64,000 bases of DNA from Tetrahymena elliotti 4EA (GCA_000231825.2 JH720341.1:606758-670757); one strand, 5' to 3'; counted from the stretch's first letter, positions 49,652 through 62,380 are shown. The notes: a model not told the origin generated them from the sequence alone. Numbers and translations: made by a program.

Positions 49652-51041
49652 ATGATTAAATCTTTAAGATTATCTACATCCTGTCTTTTAAATTTTAGAA
49701 ACTAATTCTTTAAAGATTAATTCTTTCATTAAGTATTAAATGAGCCTAAGTTATTAACTTTTCCTCTGTTGAAGTATAGTAATTATAATTACATTGTTAG
49801 CGCCGAAAAATATTACTTAATATAATCAATTTTAATATTTTAGACTTCACTTAACTAGAAAAAGGATCAGATTAATAATAATTAGGAGATTAGTAGACTA
49901 AAAAAAAAAGAGGAATGAGTAAAATAGTAAAAAAGGCGAGCTCTACAACAGAGAATTAATAGTCATAATCTAGCACTGCATCATAAAAATCTAAAAAGTA
50001 AGCCCAACTTGGAGATTTCTTTGCAGGTATAAAAAAAAAACCTGAAATAGTAGTTGAAGATAAAGTAGAAATAAATAAAGATTTAGGTGATGGAATTTGG
50101 AATGATCGTTCAAGTATTAAAATAGCATGTTGGAATGTTAACGGATTAAGAGCTGTTTTGAAAAGAGAAGACTTATAAAAATATATAAAATAAGAAAATC
50201 CAGATATTTTATGTCTAAATGAAACTAAAATTGACGAATAAAATTTTTAAAAAGAAAGAGTTTACAAAGATATTCCTGAAGGATATTACTAATATTGGTA
50301 AATTATTCTCAGAATATATCTTAATTTTCTATTTTACAATTTTTAGAATTGTTTTGTTTTTATTTAAAAAATCAAGATGAAATTATTTATTATCATTTTA
50401 AACTTAAAAGGAATTTTTGCATTCCTCCAATTAAGGGTTATTCTGGTGTTTCCATTTTCTCTAAAGAAAAGGTTATAAGTATTAAGAGAGGTATTGATAA
50501 AGTAGAACATGAGAATGAAGGAAGGGTTCTTACAGCTGAATTCGATAAATTTTATTTAGTCGTAGTTTATGTTCCTAATGCAGGATCTGAGTTAGTAAGG
50601 TTAGATTACAGAGTTAATTCATTTGACAAAGATTTTTAGAATTATTTAAATGAACTTAAATTGAAAAAAAATGTAATTCTTTGTGGAGATTTGAATGTAG
50701 CTCATTAAGAAATAGATATAGCTAATCCTAAATCTAATTAAAAATCTCCTGGTTTTACAATTGAGGAAAGAAATAGCTTTGGTAAATTCTTAGAGAGTGG
50801 TTGGGTAGATACATTCAGATATTTATATCCTAAAACCATTAAATATTCTTGGTGGAGTGTTAGAACTAAAGCTAGAGAAGCAAATATAGGATGGAGAATA
50901 GACTATTTTGTAGTAAATAATGAATTTAAGAACTGTATAAAAGATTCTATGATTAACAATAATATATATGGAAGTGATCATTGCCCTGTAGAATTTATTT
51001 TAAATTTAGATGCAATTTAATCTACTAAAAAATCAGAATGA
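49652..51041 (+). CDS. APE1: AP endonuclease of the exonuclease III/APE1 family
   Basis: Inferred exons 49652-49778, 49844-50297 and 50411-51041 join in phase. Exon 1 starts MIKSLRLSTSCLLNFRNQFF, resembling a mitochondrial presequence. An internal ATG at 49915 could start a shorter form. A Lys/Ser/Gln tail contains QAQLGDFF (49999-50022), a match to the PCNA-interacting box QxxLxxFF. Catalytic motifs in order: IACWNVNGLRAVLK, DILCLNETKID (metal-binding Glu), YYQYWNFCIPPIKGYSGVSI, VVVYVPNAG, LCGDLNVAHQEIDIANPK (Asp and Asn), GFTIEERNSF, YSWWSVRTKAREANIGWRID, and GSDHCPVEF (catalytic His). All key residues are present. The enzyme nicks DNA 5' of abasic sites in base excision repair. The first intron join and start are the least certain parts. 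Confidence 0.9.
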
Positions 51042-51704
51042 AATTTCTCCAAGAATAATAGCCAAAGAGATAATACTAATTGATAGAATTTAATATGTTA
51101 TATTTTATTAAAAATATTTATATTTTATTTTAAAATATTAGAAAATATAATTGTGATTAATATAAATTTAATGTAACCAGAAGAAAAAATTTTAATTTTT
51201 TGCTCAAAAGAAATTATTGAATAAAGTTTTTTATGTTGTGTTGTATTTTTGATAAATTTATTCAATATCCTGTGTTTGTATTTATAAAATCAATTTTTAA
51301 TAATTAATTTTATTTTAAATATTTTGTTTATTTATTTTAATTGGTAATAAATATCAAACTTAAATTGAAATTTTAGTTGTGCTATTTTTACATTTTCAAA
51401 AATAATAAACAGTTGGCTATTTTAAAAAGAACTACAATTTAAAAAATAATTTATTTTTGAGCTCATATTTTGCTTAAAAAATTAAAACATAAAATTAAAT
51501 TATTAGTAAAAAACTCTGATAATATTTTTAAATGAAAATCGAGTTTTGTAAAAATTACTTTTCTTAAAATTTGTTAATTGATACATATTAAAAAATTAAT
51601 GAATAATCACCACAAATTTATTAAATTAAAATTTAGACTAAAAGCATATTTTCTTATAACTACTTACAATTAAATCACAATTAAGCAATTTAATTGTATA
51701 ATAT
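51042..51704. other. Intergenic spacer
   Basis: AT-rich 0.66 kb between two same-strand genes. No frame or structured element was recognised. Confidence 0.5.
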
Positions 51705-53307
51705 ATGGCTTTTCCAAGGCTTGAACCTAAAGTATAAATACTAAAGAATTTAAATTTAGATTGTAATTCCTAGTAAAAAGACAGCCATATTATTGTGAGT
51801 CGTTTGAGTAATAATTCAATATATAATAAAGTTAAAGGTAGAATTAACTAGGATTATTAAAAAGCATTTGAAAATTATTAAGATAGACAACCTTAAAATA
51901 TTAAAGCTAAGCCATTTCAAAAAGTAAAAGTTTTTTAACTCTTTTAGCTGTTAGAAGATGATTTAAACAATTAAGTAAAGAATTTATCACCTCAAAAAGG
52001 TAATTAATCTATAAGTTAGATATAGTAAGAAGTAGTTTCTTAAGTTAAAATAAAAAATGATTAATATATTTCATACAAAAAATAAGAAGATCAAATAAAA
52101 AAATATGACTACTTTAATCAAGAAAAAATTAAATTTTAAAAAATGTTTGATTAGAACTGTGAATAAACTTTAACAGAAACCGAAGTTATCAATAAGTCTG
52201 ATTAAGATTTAAAGGGGATGCTGAAAAAAATAGAATAAATTAATGATTTAAAATATGAAGTTTAAAATAGTAATAGCTTTTAAAAAAACTAAGGAGTAAT
52301 GTTAAATAGTAAAGAATAAACAAAAATAATAAAAGTAGATTTTAATAACTGTTAAAATGATAGTAACAGTTTAATTTTACCTCAGATTCTAAGCTTTAAA
52401 GTAAATAGAAGTTATTCTCCTAAAAGGATGGCTTATGAAGATAGAAACTTAATGGATTAATAGTCTAAATGTTAAGAAGGTAAGTATCAAATTTATAAGT
52501 AGAAGTAAATGCATTTATAGTCAAGATAAGATACTTATGTAATAAAGAAATTAAAAAAATTAACAATTCACTATTTAGATGAAATAATTTAAAATTTTAT
52601 GACTGATGTATAAAGCTCATAAAATGATTTTAGTATCATCCATCAAGCTCTAAAAAAGTTAATATCAAAGATATTAGCTTTGAGAGATGTTCAAACTACT
52701 TAAATAATGAAAGTAATAGATAGTGTTGACAACCTCTACTTTTGTCAGAGCAATAATCCTTTAATGAATGCAATAAATTAATAAATTAAAGAACATGAGA
52801 TGCAAAAAACAAAATATATTTCTTATGACAAAGTAAAATTCTATTTTTTTAGTATTATTAATGTAAATAATTTAAAAATGTTAAGAACAAAAAAATATAT
52901 AAAAGCTTTGTCACTTATTATGTTCATAACTGACTCAATAAAGTAATAATTATATTACTTAAATTAATTTGTTAAATTAGTAAAAAGAATATTTAAGCTC
53001 GAAGATTTAAAATTTATACTAAATATCGACATTATAAAATGGAATTAAAGCAGTTTAATTTAAGTAAGAAAATAATATCAAATAGCTTGATGGTACATTT
53101 TAATTAGTAAATGATCTACAATAAAGCCTAATAGTATCTGAAGACCAAAATAAATTTAGTTTATAAGAAACATTTGCTGAAAAAACAAGTTAAAACATTT
53201 CAAATTTAGAAAATGTCAAAAACACATAATAACATGAAGATGAGAACTGTAAGCTAGAGGATTACTTTGAAATGAATAAGTTTTCGTCTTCATAGCAGTA
53301 ATAATGA
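51705..53307 (+). CDS. Gln/Lys-rich protein of unknown function
   Basis: The start MAFPRLEPKVQILKNLN is followed by a 453-codon exon (51705-53063). In the simplest reading this frame ends at TGA 53088. Removing 22 bases (53064-53085, GTAAGA...AATAG) instead joins it in frame to LDGTFQLVNDLQQSLIVSED and a coding-like tail ending at 53307, for 526 residues. The middle contains IHYLDEIIQNFMTDVQSSQN, LKKLISKILALRDVQTTQIM and VIDSVDNLYFCQSNN, which look helical. The first third is disordered. No family was recognised. The last exon has normal composition for coding, so I prefer the spliced form. Confidence 0.7.
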
Positions 53308-53525
53308 AATTCGAATTAGTCAACTTAAAATTAGTTTATTTAAATTTATTGAAAATAATTAATTTATTTAATTATTTTAGCTAAGCTAATACCATAGAAT
53401 TAATCTTTATTTATTAGTTTTGTGTTTATAAATTTTTAATAATTATTGTTAATTTTTTAAAAAAACAATCAATTTAATTAATTAATTATTCAAAGAAATC
53501 AAATTAAATTTTTCTAAAATCAAAT

Positions 53526-54791
53526 ATGAGTGATACAGAAGCAAGTACAGCAGAGGTTGATTTAACTACAGTAAAAAAAAGAAAAAATGTTAAAAATATT
53601 GAAAAATAAGATGATGATGCTAAGAAAAGAGATCAAGTAGATACTGTGAAGGTTGGATAAAATAAAAAAGAAATGCCTAAAAAGAAAAAAAGTCCATCAA
53701 ATGAATCTTCGGTTTCCTCTGTTACAGAATAGAAAAATTAGCAAAAAAAAGCTGCAAAAGTATTTTTAAAATAAAAATGAAATATCATATCAATTTTATT
53801 TTTCATAATAGAATAATAATAAAAAAGGATTAAAAGATCTTGATGAAGAGAAACAAGGAGAAGATAACAATGATTAAAGTGATTGCGAAGATTAAACAGT
53901 AAAAGAAGATATTTCTACTTGTGAACCTAAACAAAAAGGGGCTAAGGTTTTTATTAATTGCTGCTTTATCTGTTTAATTCAATAAAAAATTTATTTTTAA
54001 ATTGAAAAGGGAGGAAAAAAAGATGCAAAAAATAATAAAAAAAATTAATACTCTGTTCAAGGTAAAAAACTTTTATTAAAAACAAAAATATTTATTTGAG
54101 AATTAATATTATATTTTCTATAAATTAGATTACTAAACCTTGATTGATTATATTAAAAATTCTAACAAACCTTTTAATGCTACAACTTTAGAAAGTAATC
54201 TAAAAGGCAAAACATAATTTAAAAAAGGTTCTATAGAAGCTGCTCTTACATAAGCAGTTGAAGAAAAACATATTGTTAAAAAGGCATATGGTAGTGCTTT
54301 AGTTTTTTGGTATAATTAAGATCTTCTTCCTGTGGTTAACAAAGAAGAAATAGAGTAGCTTACAAATGAGATTTTAAATAAACAGAAAGAGGCTTCTGAT
54401 GTAAATTAAAAATTAAGGAATTAAACTTCATAATTAGCAAAAGTTATGTAAGAGAAAACAAATGACTAGCTGCTTTTAGAAATAGAAAGATTTAAGCAAT
54501 AAATTTTTTCATTAGATTCAGAGATGTAATATTTTACAAGTGAATCTTTTGTGCCAGAAGAGTCAAGTGTTGTAAAATTAATAGAAGAAAAATTATCTAG
54601 GATAGAAGTATTAATTTATTTCTAAATTTTTTAGAAGTTACATTTATAAATAGAATATATATAGGAAAAGAAAAAGGACTTGCGAGGATGCCATTAAAGA
54701 TTTGATGGAAAATTAGGAGGAAAGCACTAGCTTATAATAGATGTTTTAAACTATTGGTATTGATGTAGGGGATAATTCAAATTTAACATGA
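53526..54791 (+). CDS. HOP2: HOP2/TBPIP-type meiotic recombination factor
   Basis: Five exons are inferred, all phase-consistent, the last intron ending AATAG before NIYRKRKR. A Lys-rich N-terminal extension (MSDTEASTAEVDLTT.., KKKKSPSNESS) precedes the winged-helix domain: YQTLIDYIKNSNKPFNATTL, KKGSIEAALTQAVEEKHIVK, KAYGSALVFWYNQDLLPV. This matches the TBPIP/HOP2 signature of a duplex DNA-binding head ending in K.YG..x.YW.NQ. A leucine-zipper-like coiled coil (EEIEQLTNEILNKQ.., QLLLEIERFKQQIF) follows, then NIYRKRKRTCEDAIKDLMEN and FQTIGIDVGD, the conserved C-terminal cap. HOP2 works with MND1 to help DMC1/RAD51 pair homologs in meiosis. In Tetrahymena that happens during conjugation. Confidence 0.88.
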
Positions 54792-55286
54792 AATATTATT
54801 CATTAATGCTGCAAATTCTAGATTGCAATTAATTATTTTCAAGAATAATAAAAATCTATGAATATATACTAGCGATTAGTTAATTTTTATTCAATTTATT
54901 TTCTATTTTTATCGTTTTGTTAAATTTAGCTAAAACATTTTATAATGAATTTATTAAAAATTGCACTAAATTAAAAAAACAAAAAAACAATGATTTTTCC
55001 AAGAGATCTAAAACTCTTATCTATGAATGAAAAAAAAATAGAAAAGATAACTATAAGTAATTTAATAGTAGGATTAGAACTATTTTTTTGAATGAAATAA
55101 TTTCTAATTTGATAAGCTCATACATAACTAATTAATTATTCAGAAAATTATACATAACTAAATAACTAAGAATTATAGACTATTAGATTAAAAAAATTAT
55201 TAGTTTTTATCAATACCAACAAAAATTAAATACATTTAACTAATTATAAGTTAACAAATTTAATAGCATTATAAGCAACTAACATT
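54792..55286. other. Intergenic spacer
   Basis: AT-rich DNA between two same-strand genes, with short repeats of catacataactaa near 55120-55160. No gene was seen. Confidence 0.5.
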
Positions 55287-58200
55287 ATGAAATCTTAGAA
55301 TAATAATACTTCTTAAAAGTAGGATTTACTAGCAACTACCAACCAAAACGAAAAGAAATAAAATGTTTAGGTTTATATTAGGTTAAGACCTTTTTTGCCT
55401 CACGAAGAATAAGAAGACATAGTTGAGATAAAAAGTTAGGTATTCAATGAATTATTATCATTTTTCAATTCTATATCTTGAAAATGTATTTTAAAATCAT
55501 TCAAAATTATTTGAGCAAATTTTACAAAAATTTATGAGATTTCTAAACAAGATTATCATTTTATTTATGCTGTTAAAATATTTATAAATAGGAAAGTAAA
55601 ATCCTAATTAAGGATAGTCTTCATATGATGGAGTCCAAGTTTGATTAAGCATTTGATCCTAATTAAAATTAAAAGCAAGTTTTTGAAAACTTTAAACCTT
55701 ATCTGTAAGATATATTAGATGGCTATAATTTTACAGTATTCGCATATGGCTAAACTGGTTCAGGTATTTAAATATTTTTATTCTGATTAGAGCAGAGTTT
55801 ATAAAGTAGTTCATATAAATTTTGGCAATTAGGTAAAACACACACTATGTTTGGAGCTGATTGGGAATATATGAGTGGACATTAAGCATTTACAGGAAGG
55901 GATTTGAAAGTATAGCATCAATCCACATTTTTTGAATCTTTAGAATCAGACCATAATTTTGCTGGAATCATTCCTAGAACTATCTATGAAGTTTTTAGAT
56001 AAATAACTCTCAAAAGAGAATAGAATCCAAATATGCAAATATCTGTTTATGTATCATTTATTCAAATCTACAACGAAAAAATATATGATTTGCTTCAGGT
56101 AAATTTTATCATCTCTTAACTTTTTATAAGTTTAATCAAGTAACATTATTTTTTAATCAAAGTTACTTCCTTTTGTTCTTTTTAAATTAACTTAAATATT
56201 ATTTAACATCTAGGATAACTAGAAGCCAGTTGCTTTGTCTATACATGAAAATAAATAATCGGGGATGTATGTTGGTAATTATTTTATTTTTTTTCAATCT
56301 AATCAAATTAATTTAGTTTTGAAAAAATAAAAAATCTCATCTTAAAAAATTATTTTTTAAAGTTTTTCGTAAAATATAATTCAATTAAAATTTTTGTTTG
56401 GTTCTTGATTAGGGATAATTATATATTTTGCCCCTCTATTTTTAAAAAATATAAGATTATGATGTGATAGCTTACTGGAATATCACTTAAAAATTATGTT
56501 TTTTTGATTATAATATTAAAAAACTAATCTATATTTTTAATAACAATATTATTGTTTATAAATTATTTAGAGGGCTTATCTGAATATTAAGTTGCTCACT
56601 ACTATGATAGTTTATAATTAATGAGAAGAGGAGAGAAGAACAGAGCTATTAGAACCACTTCAATGAATGTAAAAAGTAGTAGATCACATACGATATTTTA
56701 ATTATAAATTGAAAGAATAGATGATAGTGAGTATAAAAAAGAGAAAAAAACTATTAAAGTAAATTTTATTTATTTTTTATTTAGTCATTAAATCTAATTT
56801 CTTATACAAATAGCGTTCTAAAATTAACTTATGTGATTTAGCAGGTTCAGAAAAGATAAATAAGAACGAAGTTATGGCTGGAGCACATTTTAATGAATTA
56901 AGAAGTATTAACTTATCTTTAACAACTCTTGGTAAAATAATTAATATAGATATTTAATTTTACAAACATTTATACAAACAATAACAATAACTAATCTAAG
57001 TGGTATTTATTTTTCATTACCCACTTATTAAAAATTTCATTCAAAACTAATATTTTTTATTAAATAGGAAAAGTTATACATGCTTTAAGTAGTTCTTAAA
57101 AATTACCAATTCCTTATAGAGAATCTAAACTTACTCGTATTCTGTAAGATAGTTTAAGTGGAAACTGTCAAACATTTATAATTGCAAATATCTCTCCTTG
57201 TTCCAGTAGTTTAGAGGAAACTCTTTCCACCCTTAAATTTGCAGAAAGAGCACAACATGTATTTTAAATAAACATCAAATTTGATTTTTTTGTTATTATA
57301 AATTACTTTTGATAAAAATAGATAACTTTAAAGATAAAGCCAAACGAAATTAATGCATCAGATTTTCAAATTGTACAAAAGCTTTAGAGAGAAGTAAATT
57401 AAATTTTTTTATTTCATAAATGAATTAATTGATGAAAAATAGATCAATTACTTGAAGGATTTGCTCAACATGAAAAAGAAAGGAATAAATCCAAATGATA
57501 TTCATTAAAGATTACTTAAATTATAAGAGGAAAATGAACGCCTTAAAAAAACTCATATCTCAATTAATGAAGTAGAAAAGCTTATCTAAGAAAACAGACA
57601 AATGAAATTAGAAATAACAAAAATATAACAAAATACAGCTTAGTCTATGCATGGAATATTTGATGATTCAAAGACAGATAAAGATACTTTAAAAACTTTT
57701 GGAGATACCAAAAATTTAATAGATTAAGATCATTTCTATAACAGCAAAGGTTATCATCACTCAGCAGATCAAACTGATCCTTTTTTTTTAAATACCAACT
57801 CTTCAAATCAAATATAACTACCACCTCTTTAAGTAATGATATTTTAATTTAGATGAATATTTATCTTTTTTAATAAATTAGATCTAAGGCAATGATAATA
57901 TAAAAATCTTATTTGGTACATCTTAGGATAAACCTTTAAGCTCATATAATTAATCAGTTAATAGCAGTAGTCAGAGAGGAACATTTATAAATTCAGGGAA
58001 ATAGATGATAAGAAGTATGATGGATAAAAAAACAGAATTACCTATGAGAATAAGAGGTAAAAATAATGAAATAAAAAATGAAAAAGGTTTTTTAGAAATG
58101 AGTAACGCAGAATCTATTGTAATAAATTTTGTTAATTTTTAGATTTTTCATATTTAAATTTTGTTTATAAAACAAATAGAGAATGGAGTAAAAAAGAAAA

Positions 58201-58580
58201 GAAAAGTAAAGAATTTTGGAGAGATTAAATGATTTAGAGAGAATCCAAAAGCATAATTAAGACAAATTAAAAAGAGAATTGCATTTATTAGATAATCCTA
58301 ATGACTCAGAGAATAACGATAATTATAAAAGTGCATCAACATCTTCAACTACCAACATTGTAAAAACTAGCTCTTTTCATTCCAATAGAGTAAAAAGTTT
58401 TATTTCTAAATTATTTGATTAAACTTTTTTATTCTTATTTTAAAGATAAGTCATTAAAGTACTCCTTTAAGATCATCATCTAATTAACTAAACAACCCAT
58501 TAAATAAATAACTTAAAAAGTTAGAAAGCAACGAATTAAAAATAAAAATGTTAGAAAAAAGATTCTTGTAAAAATTATGA
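55287..58580 (+). CDS. Kinesin, N-terminal motor
   Basis: At least ten exons. The motor domain starts almost at once: [36 protein letters not shown]-loop [43 protein letters not shown], switch [15 protein letters not shown], switch [55 protein letters not shown] and [11 protein letters not shown]. All nucleotide-binding residues are present. [18 protein letters not shown] then acts as neck, followed by coiled coil ([20 protein letters not shown]) and a Ser/Asn-rich tail. The last exons read [14 protein letters not shown] and [20 protein letters not shown] before TGA. Ciliates have many kinesins for cilia, oral apparatus and spindle. I cannot assign a subfamily. Confidence 0.92.
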
Positions 58581-59354
58581 AAATTAAAGAAAAATCTCAA
58601 ATCAACTATCTGTATTAAATGAATAGCCAAATATAAAAACTACTAAATTATTAACGAATAATAATACAAAAACAAAAAAACTTTCCTTACTTTAATAAAA
58701 TAATTTAAAATTATTAAATGAAAATCTATTATATTAAAAATCTAATGGTTATGTTATCTTGTATATAATATTCATTAACCTCCTAATTAGGTCTTTTATT
58801 CACTAATAAATAAAACTTTAAATATTTTATCTTTCAATTAAACTAAATATTGTTCTATCTTGTTTTTCTAATTATAAAAAAATATATAATTTAACAAAAA
58901 AAATGATGAGTTTTAAGAATGAGTTTGTTATTCTTACATTATTTTTTTTAGTAAATTTTTTAATCATTCTGTAAATTTATGATATTAAAAAAATTCTGCA
59001 TTGATAAGTATTTATTGAGAATAAAAAGATTGATTTATTACACATAAAAATAATTTTAACACATTTTGAATGAAAATAAACATACATCATAAATATTTCA
59101 AAAAGAGTATTTCTCATCAAAAACATTTTAATTAAATTAAATTTTAAGTTTGAATTTTTAAAATATAAATTAAGTTATTGTTTGAGTCAATAATTGTATC
59201 TTATTGAATCGTTTTCTTAAGCAATTTATAATTTATTCAAAAATAATAAAATTTCGTTGCTGATTTTATTTAATTTGATTATTTTTTAACATCAAATCGA
59301 AACATAAAGTAGTTAGTTATTCGCTATCTCTATAAATATATCCATAATAAGGTT
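58581..59354. other. Intergenic spacer
   Basis: AT-rich 0.77 kb holding the kinesin 3' UTR and the MCU promoter. No gene was seen. Confidence 0.5.
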
Positions 59355-60571
59355 ATGAAGAAGTTTTTAGCTTAAGCTTTTAGCAAATAAAATAGATTTT
59401 ATAAATTCCCATGCTATTAATACTCTAGTATTTAAGATAAAGTGAGTAAGACTTTAATTTTTAACTAAGCAATTGCAAATATGATTGAAATAAAGATTAT
59501 TTTAGAATTTTTAAAAGTGCTTGAAAGCAACATAATTTATTCATTTTAAATATTTTAATAATAGTTGATGTACTTAGATTAGAATTTGATGATAAGGGTT
59601 ACTTTATAAACTTCCCTGGCCGTACGATGCCTGTTTCTTTGGATATGTCAATTTCAGAAGCTTAATTAGATCTATTTGAAAAATACCGTTTCGGTGAAAT
59701 ACATTTTTATAATAAAGATGGAGATTCTTATGCAGTATCAACTCCTTTGTAGTTAATTATCTAAGATGATTTCTTTATCAATCTTGAAAATTAATTTTTT
59801 TATGTTGTAAATACTCTGAATTCACACAATCTTGCTTTGGGTGTCTAAACTATTCATGATACTAAGTTTGATTACAAAAAAATTAAAGATTTTTGCTAAA
59901 TTGGAGGACACACTATGCAATAATAAAATGTTCTTTAAGAATTTTTTGGAGAATTTGTAGAATAGTTAAAGAAAGACTCAAAGGAATTGATTGATAGATA
60001 ACATTTAGATTTAGTGGTTAAATCTGTACTAAATAAAATGTCTATCAAAAACTCTTTGCGTATTTAGCAATTGGAAAAGTTAATATAAGTAGTAGAAAAG
60101 CGCCTTTCAAAAGAAGAAAAAGATAAAAAAGATCTTAATGAGACATATGTTCAAAAAAAGATGAGAACATTCTTTAAAAGATTCTTTGCTGTTGTCTTAG
60201 CCCAAATAGGCTTAGTCTAATATGGCACATATATTTTCATAAGTTGGGATTTCATGGAACCTATTACTTGCCTTTTGGGTATATCCGATGCAATAATTGC
60301 TTATGGTTACTGGCTTTTTGTAAACTAGAAGTATGGGTATGATACTTTAGCTGAACGTAAAATAATAAAACTACAAAGAAACAAATACTACACATAGGAA
60401 GTTGACGAAACAGACATTTTTGCTAAAAAAGATATTTTAGATTATCTCTATAGATAGAAATACTATCATTCAAATGCTCTTTTTGAAGTATTAAATATTT
60501 TTGCAAAAGATAAAGATTTGGAAAAGTTTACACAAAAAAATAGTTATCTCACTTAATAAGCAGAAAAATGA
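59355..60571 (+). CDS. MCU: Mitochondrial calcium uniporter pore subunit
   Basis: Two exons (59355-59445 and 59565-60571; donor A|GTAAGA, phase 1) give 365 residues. The N-terminus MKKFLAQAFSKQNRFYKFPC is Arg/Lys/aromatic-rich without acids, a plausible mitochondrial presequence. After a matrix-side domain and coiled coil (SLRIQQLEKLIQVVEKRLSK), two helices flank the pore loop: FFAVVLAQIGLVQYGTYIFI, then SWDFMEPITC, then LLGISDAIIAYGYWLFV. WDFMEP is the WDxxEP calcium selectivity filter, with Asp and Glu intact, and QKYGYDTLAERK follows as in other MCU proteins. The length is close to that of animal MCU. It should carry Ca2+ into the matrix across the inner membrane; regulatory subunits are not visible here. 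Confidence 0.95.
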
Positions 60572-61465
60572 AATTTATTTATTTTCTCAATGAGATATTA
60601 ACATATGATAGATTTTTAATTGTAAGTTTTATAGTTAGATATGTAATACATACATACGAATATTTACATTTTTTTTACTTTTCAAGATAATTTACTTCAA
60701 TCATATTCCAATTTATCCTTTTAATTTCTTTTTAATAATTCATTTTTTGCAAAAATGTTTTAATATTATAAGATTAGTATATCTTGTATTATCTATGCAT
60801 TTATCTGCATAAAGAAAGAACAGATACTATTAAATATTCTTTGAAAATGAATAGATTTAGAAAAAACTGACAAAAAAATAGCTGGGTAAAAAAATGATTT
60901 TCATTTCAACATTTATTATATAAAAAAATCAATACAGATTATTTTCAGCCTTATTTTCTTATAGTAATTAGCTTATATCAAATTAAAACCTATCATTAAA
61001 TATTTTATGATTTTAAAATTACTTTTAATGTTATAAGAGATACATTTGCATATCTAAAAATAAAGAAATACTAAATTGTAAAGCTCTTTTTAGAAAGTTT
61101 CTAATATTTCTGTTAAGAGAAAGAAAATGCTTAAAAAGAAATATTAAACTTCTTATGAGAAAAAGGATTTTGCACATGATAAATTTAAAATTCTTAGTTT
61201 TGTTATTAAATAAATATTGATTTCAATTTCTTTTACTTTAAAAACAATGTACTTAAATTCTATTCAAAGCAAGAATAAGTTTTAAAAATATTTTTTCAGA
61301 GAATTCATTAACTAATATAACAAAAATATTTTTAGAGAATACTCATATGAATAATTTTTAATTCAAATATATAATTATGAAATTATTTTTACCTTTTTAC
61401 AAAAATTTTTATATAAATTTTTTAAATAAGAAATAGGTTAAGTAGCAAGCTAATAAGTTAGTGTT
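60572..61465. other. Convergent 3' spacer
   Basis: AT-rich 0.9 kb between convergent genes. No supported frame or repeat. Confidence 0.5.
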
Positions 61466-61801
61466 TCAGATATCTTTAAAGCATTTATGAATATATTATT
61501 CAAGAGTTTTAGTAGCCTCTTATTTGCAATTTGTTAAATCATTTGGACTGTTTTAGAAACAGAGAAAAGTTGTGTTTTTCCAGTAATTTATATGATATTC
61601 AAGACTTTTGAATGCTTTTGAATATGCATCGCTATTTTTAATCATGCATTCAACAAATTTGTTTTCTTAATTATTTGCCTTATTTAAACAACTCTTTTCA
61701 ACAGCTATTGCTTAATTATTATATTGTTTTTCAATTTTACTAAGATTTGGTTGGATTTAGTTGACAAAGTTTTCAAATTCTTTAACTAATTAAATATCCA
61801 T
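61466..61801 (-). CDS. Small Cys-containing helical protein, unknown
   Basis: A single exon of 111 residues. It is helical and charged, with spaced cysteines (VEKSCLNKANNQENKFVECM, TTFLCFQNSPNDLTNCKQEA, HKCFKDI). C-x13-C and C-x10-C pairs could form two disulfides, as in small intermembrane-space proteins, but the spacing does not match CX3C or CX9C families exactly. There is no signal peptide or membrane span. The start ATG is preceded by an A/T-rich leader and the frame ends in TGA. The family was not recognised. Confidence 0.7.
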
Positions 61802-62078
61802 TTTTATATTGGTGTTTGTAGAATATTCTTTCTTTATTTTTGATTGCTTTTGTTATCATCAAAAAATAATTAATAAAAAGATAGGGTTTTTAGTATTAAA
61901 TTCAAAAACAAAATTTACTTTAAAATAAATAAATCATAATTATATGTAAACCTAACCATATAAGAACCTCAAAACAGTAGAATTAAGTTAATAGAAATAT
62001 TTTAAACTAGTAGAACTCAAATATAATATAAAATGAAAACATAATTTTGATAAGTTTTTATTTAGTTTAAAAATCTTT

Positions 62079-62380
62079 TCATCCTTAAAAGTTTATCGGT
62101 TTTCTAAGCATTATAATATATGGCTCTGGCTTGTAGACACAAAAGTGCTGCCATCCTTTTGAGCTCTAAATTTTAAGTAAAATATTTATAAATAAAGATA
62201 TTTAAAAGAAAAACAAAATAAACATACTTTTATTCCAAGAGATCTCCAAACCTCCTCAGGCATAATTTTCCCTTTTGGGATCTTCTTATAAAGATCTTAT
62301 GGTAATCTAACATTTCTATAGTAGAAATCCTCATCACTATATGTATCAGAATATTCAATCTCTTTAGGAAATTTAGGCAT
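62079..62380 (-). CDS. CKS1: CKS1-type cyclin-dependent kinase regulatory subunit
   Basis: Two exons (62380-62228 and 62165-62079) encode 79 residues, the same size as other CKS proteins. All signature pieces are present: EIEYSDTYSDEDFYYRNVRL, PQDLYKKIPKGKIMPEEVWR, SLGIK, SKGWQHFCVYKPEPYIIMLR, KPIN. The pocket that binds phosphothreonine (Arg and Ser/Trp of YRNV, SKGW) and the HxPEPHI-like exchange segment (YKPEPYIIMLR) are intact. CKS proteins dock on CDKs and steer them to primed, phosphorylated substrates in the cell cycle. The intron is 62 bases, with GTATGT and TTTAG ends. Confidence 0.95.

Noticed and set aside
50349..50410. N-terminal part of a plus frame beginning MFCFYLKNQDE
   Set aside because: This part is the second intron of the AP endonuclease. 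Using the acceptor at 50409-50410 restores the conserved YYQYWNF...GYSGVSI sequence.
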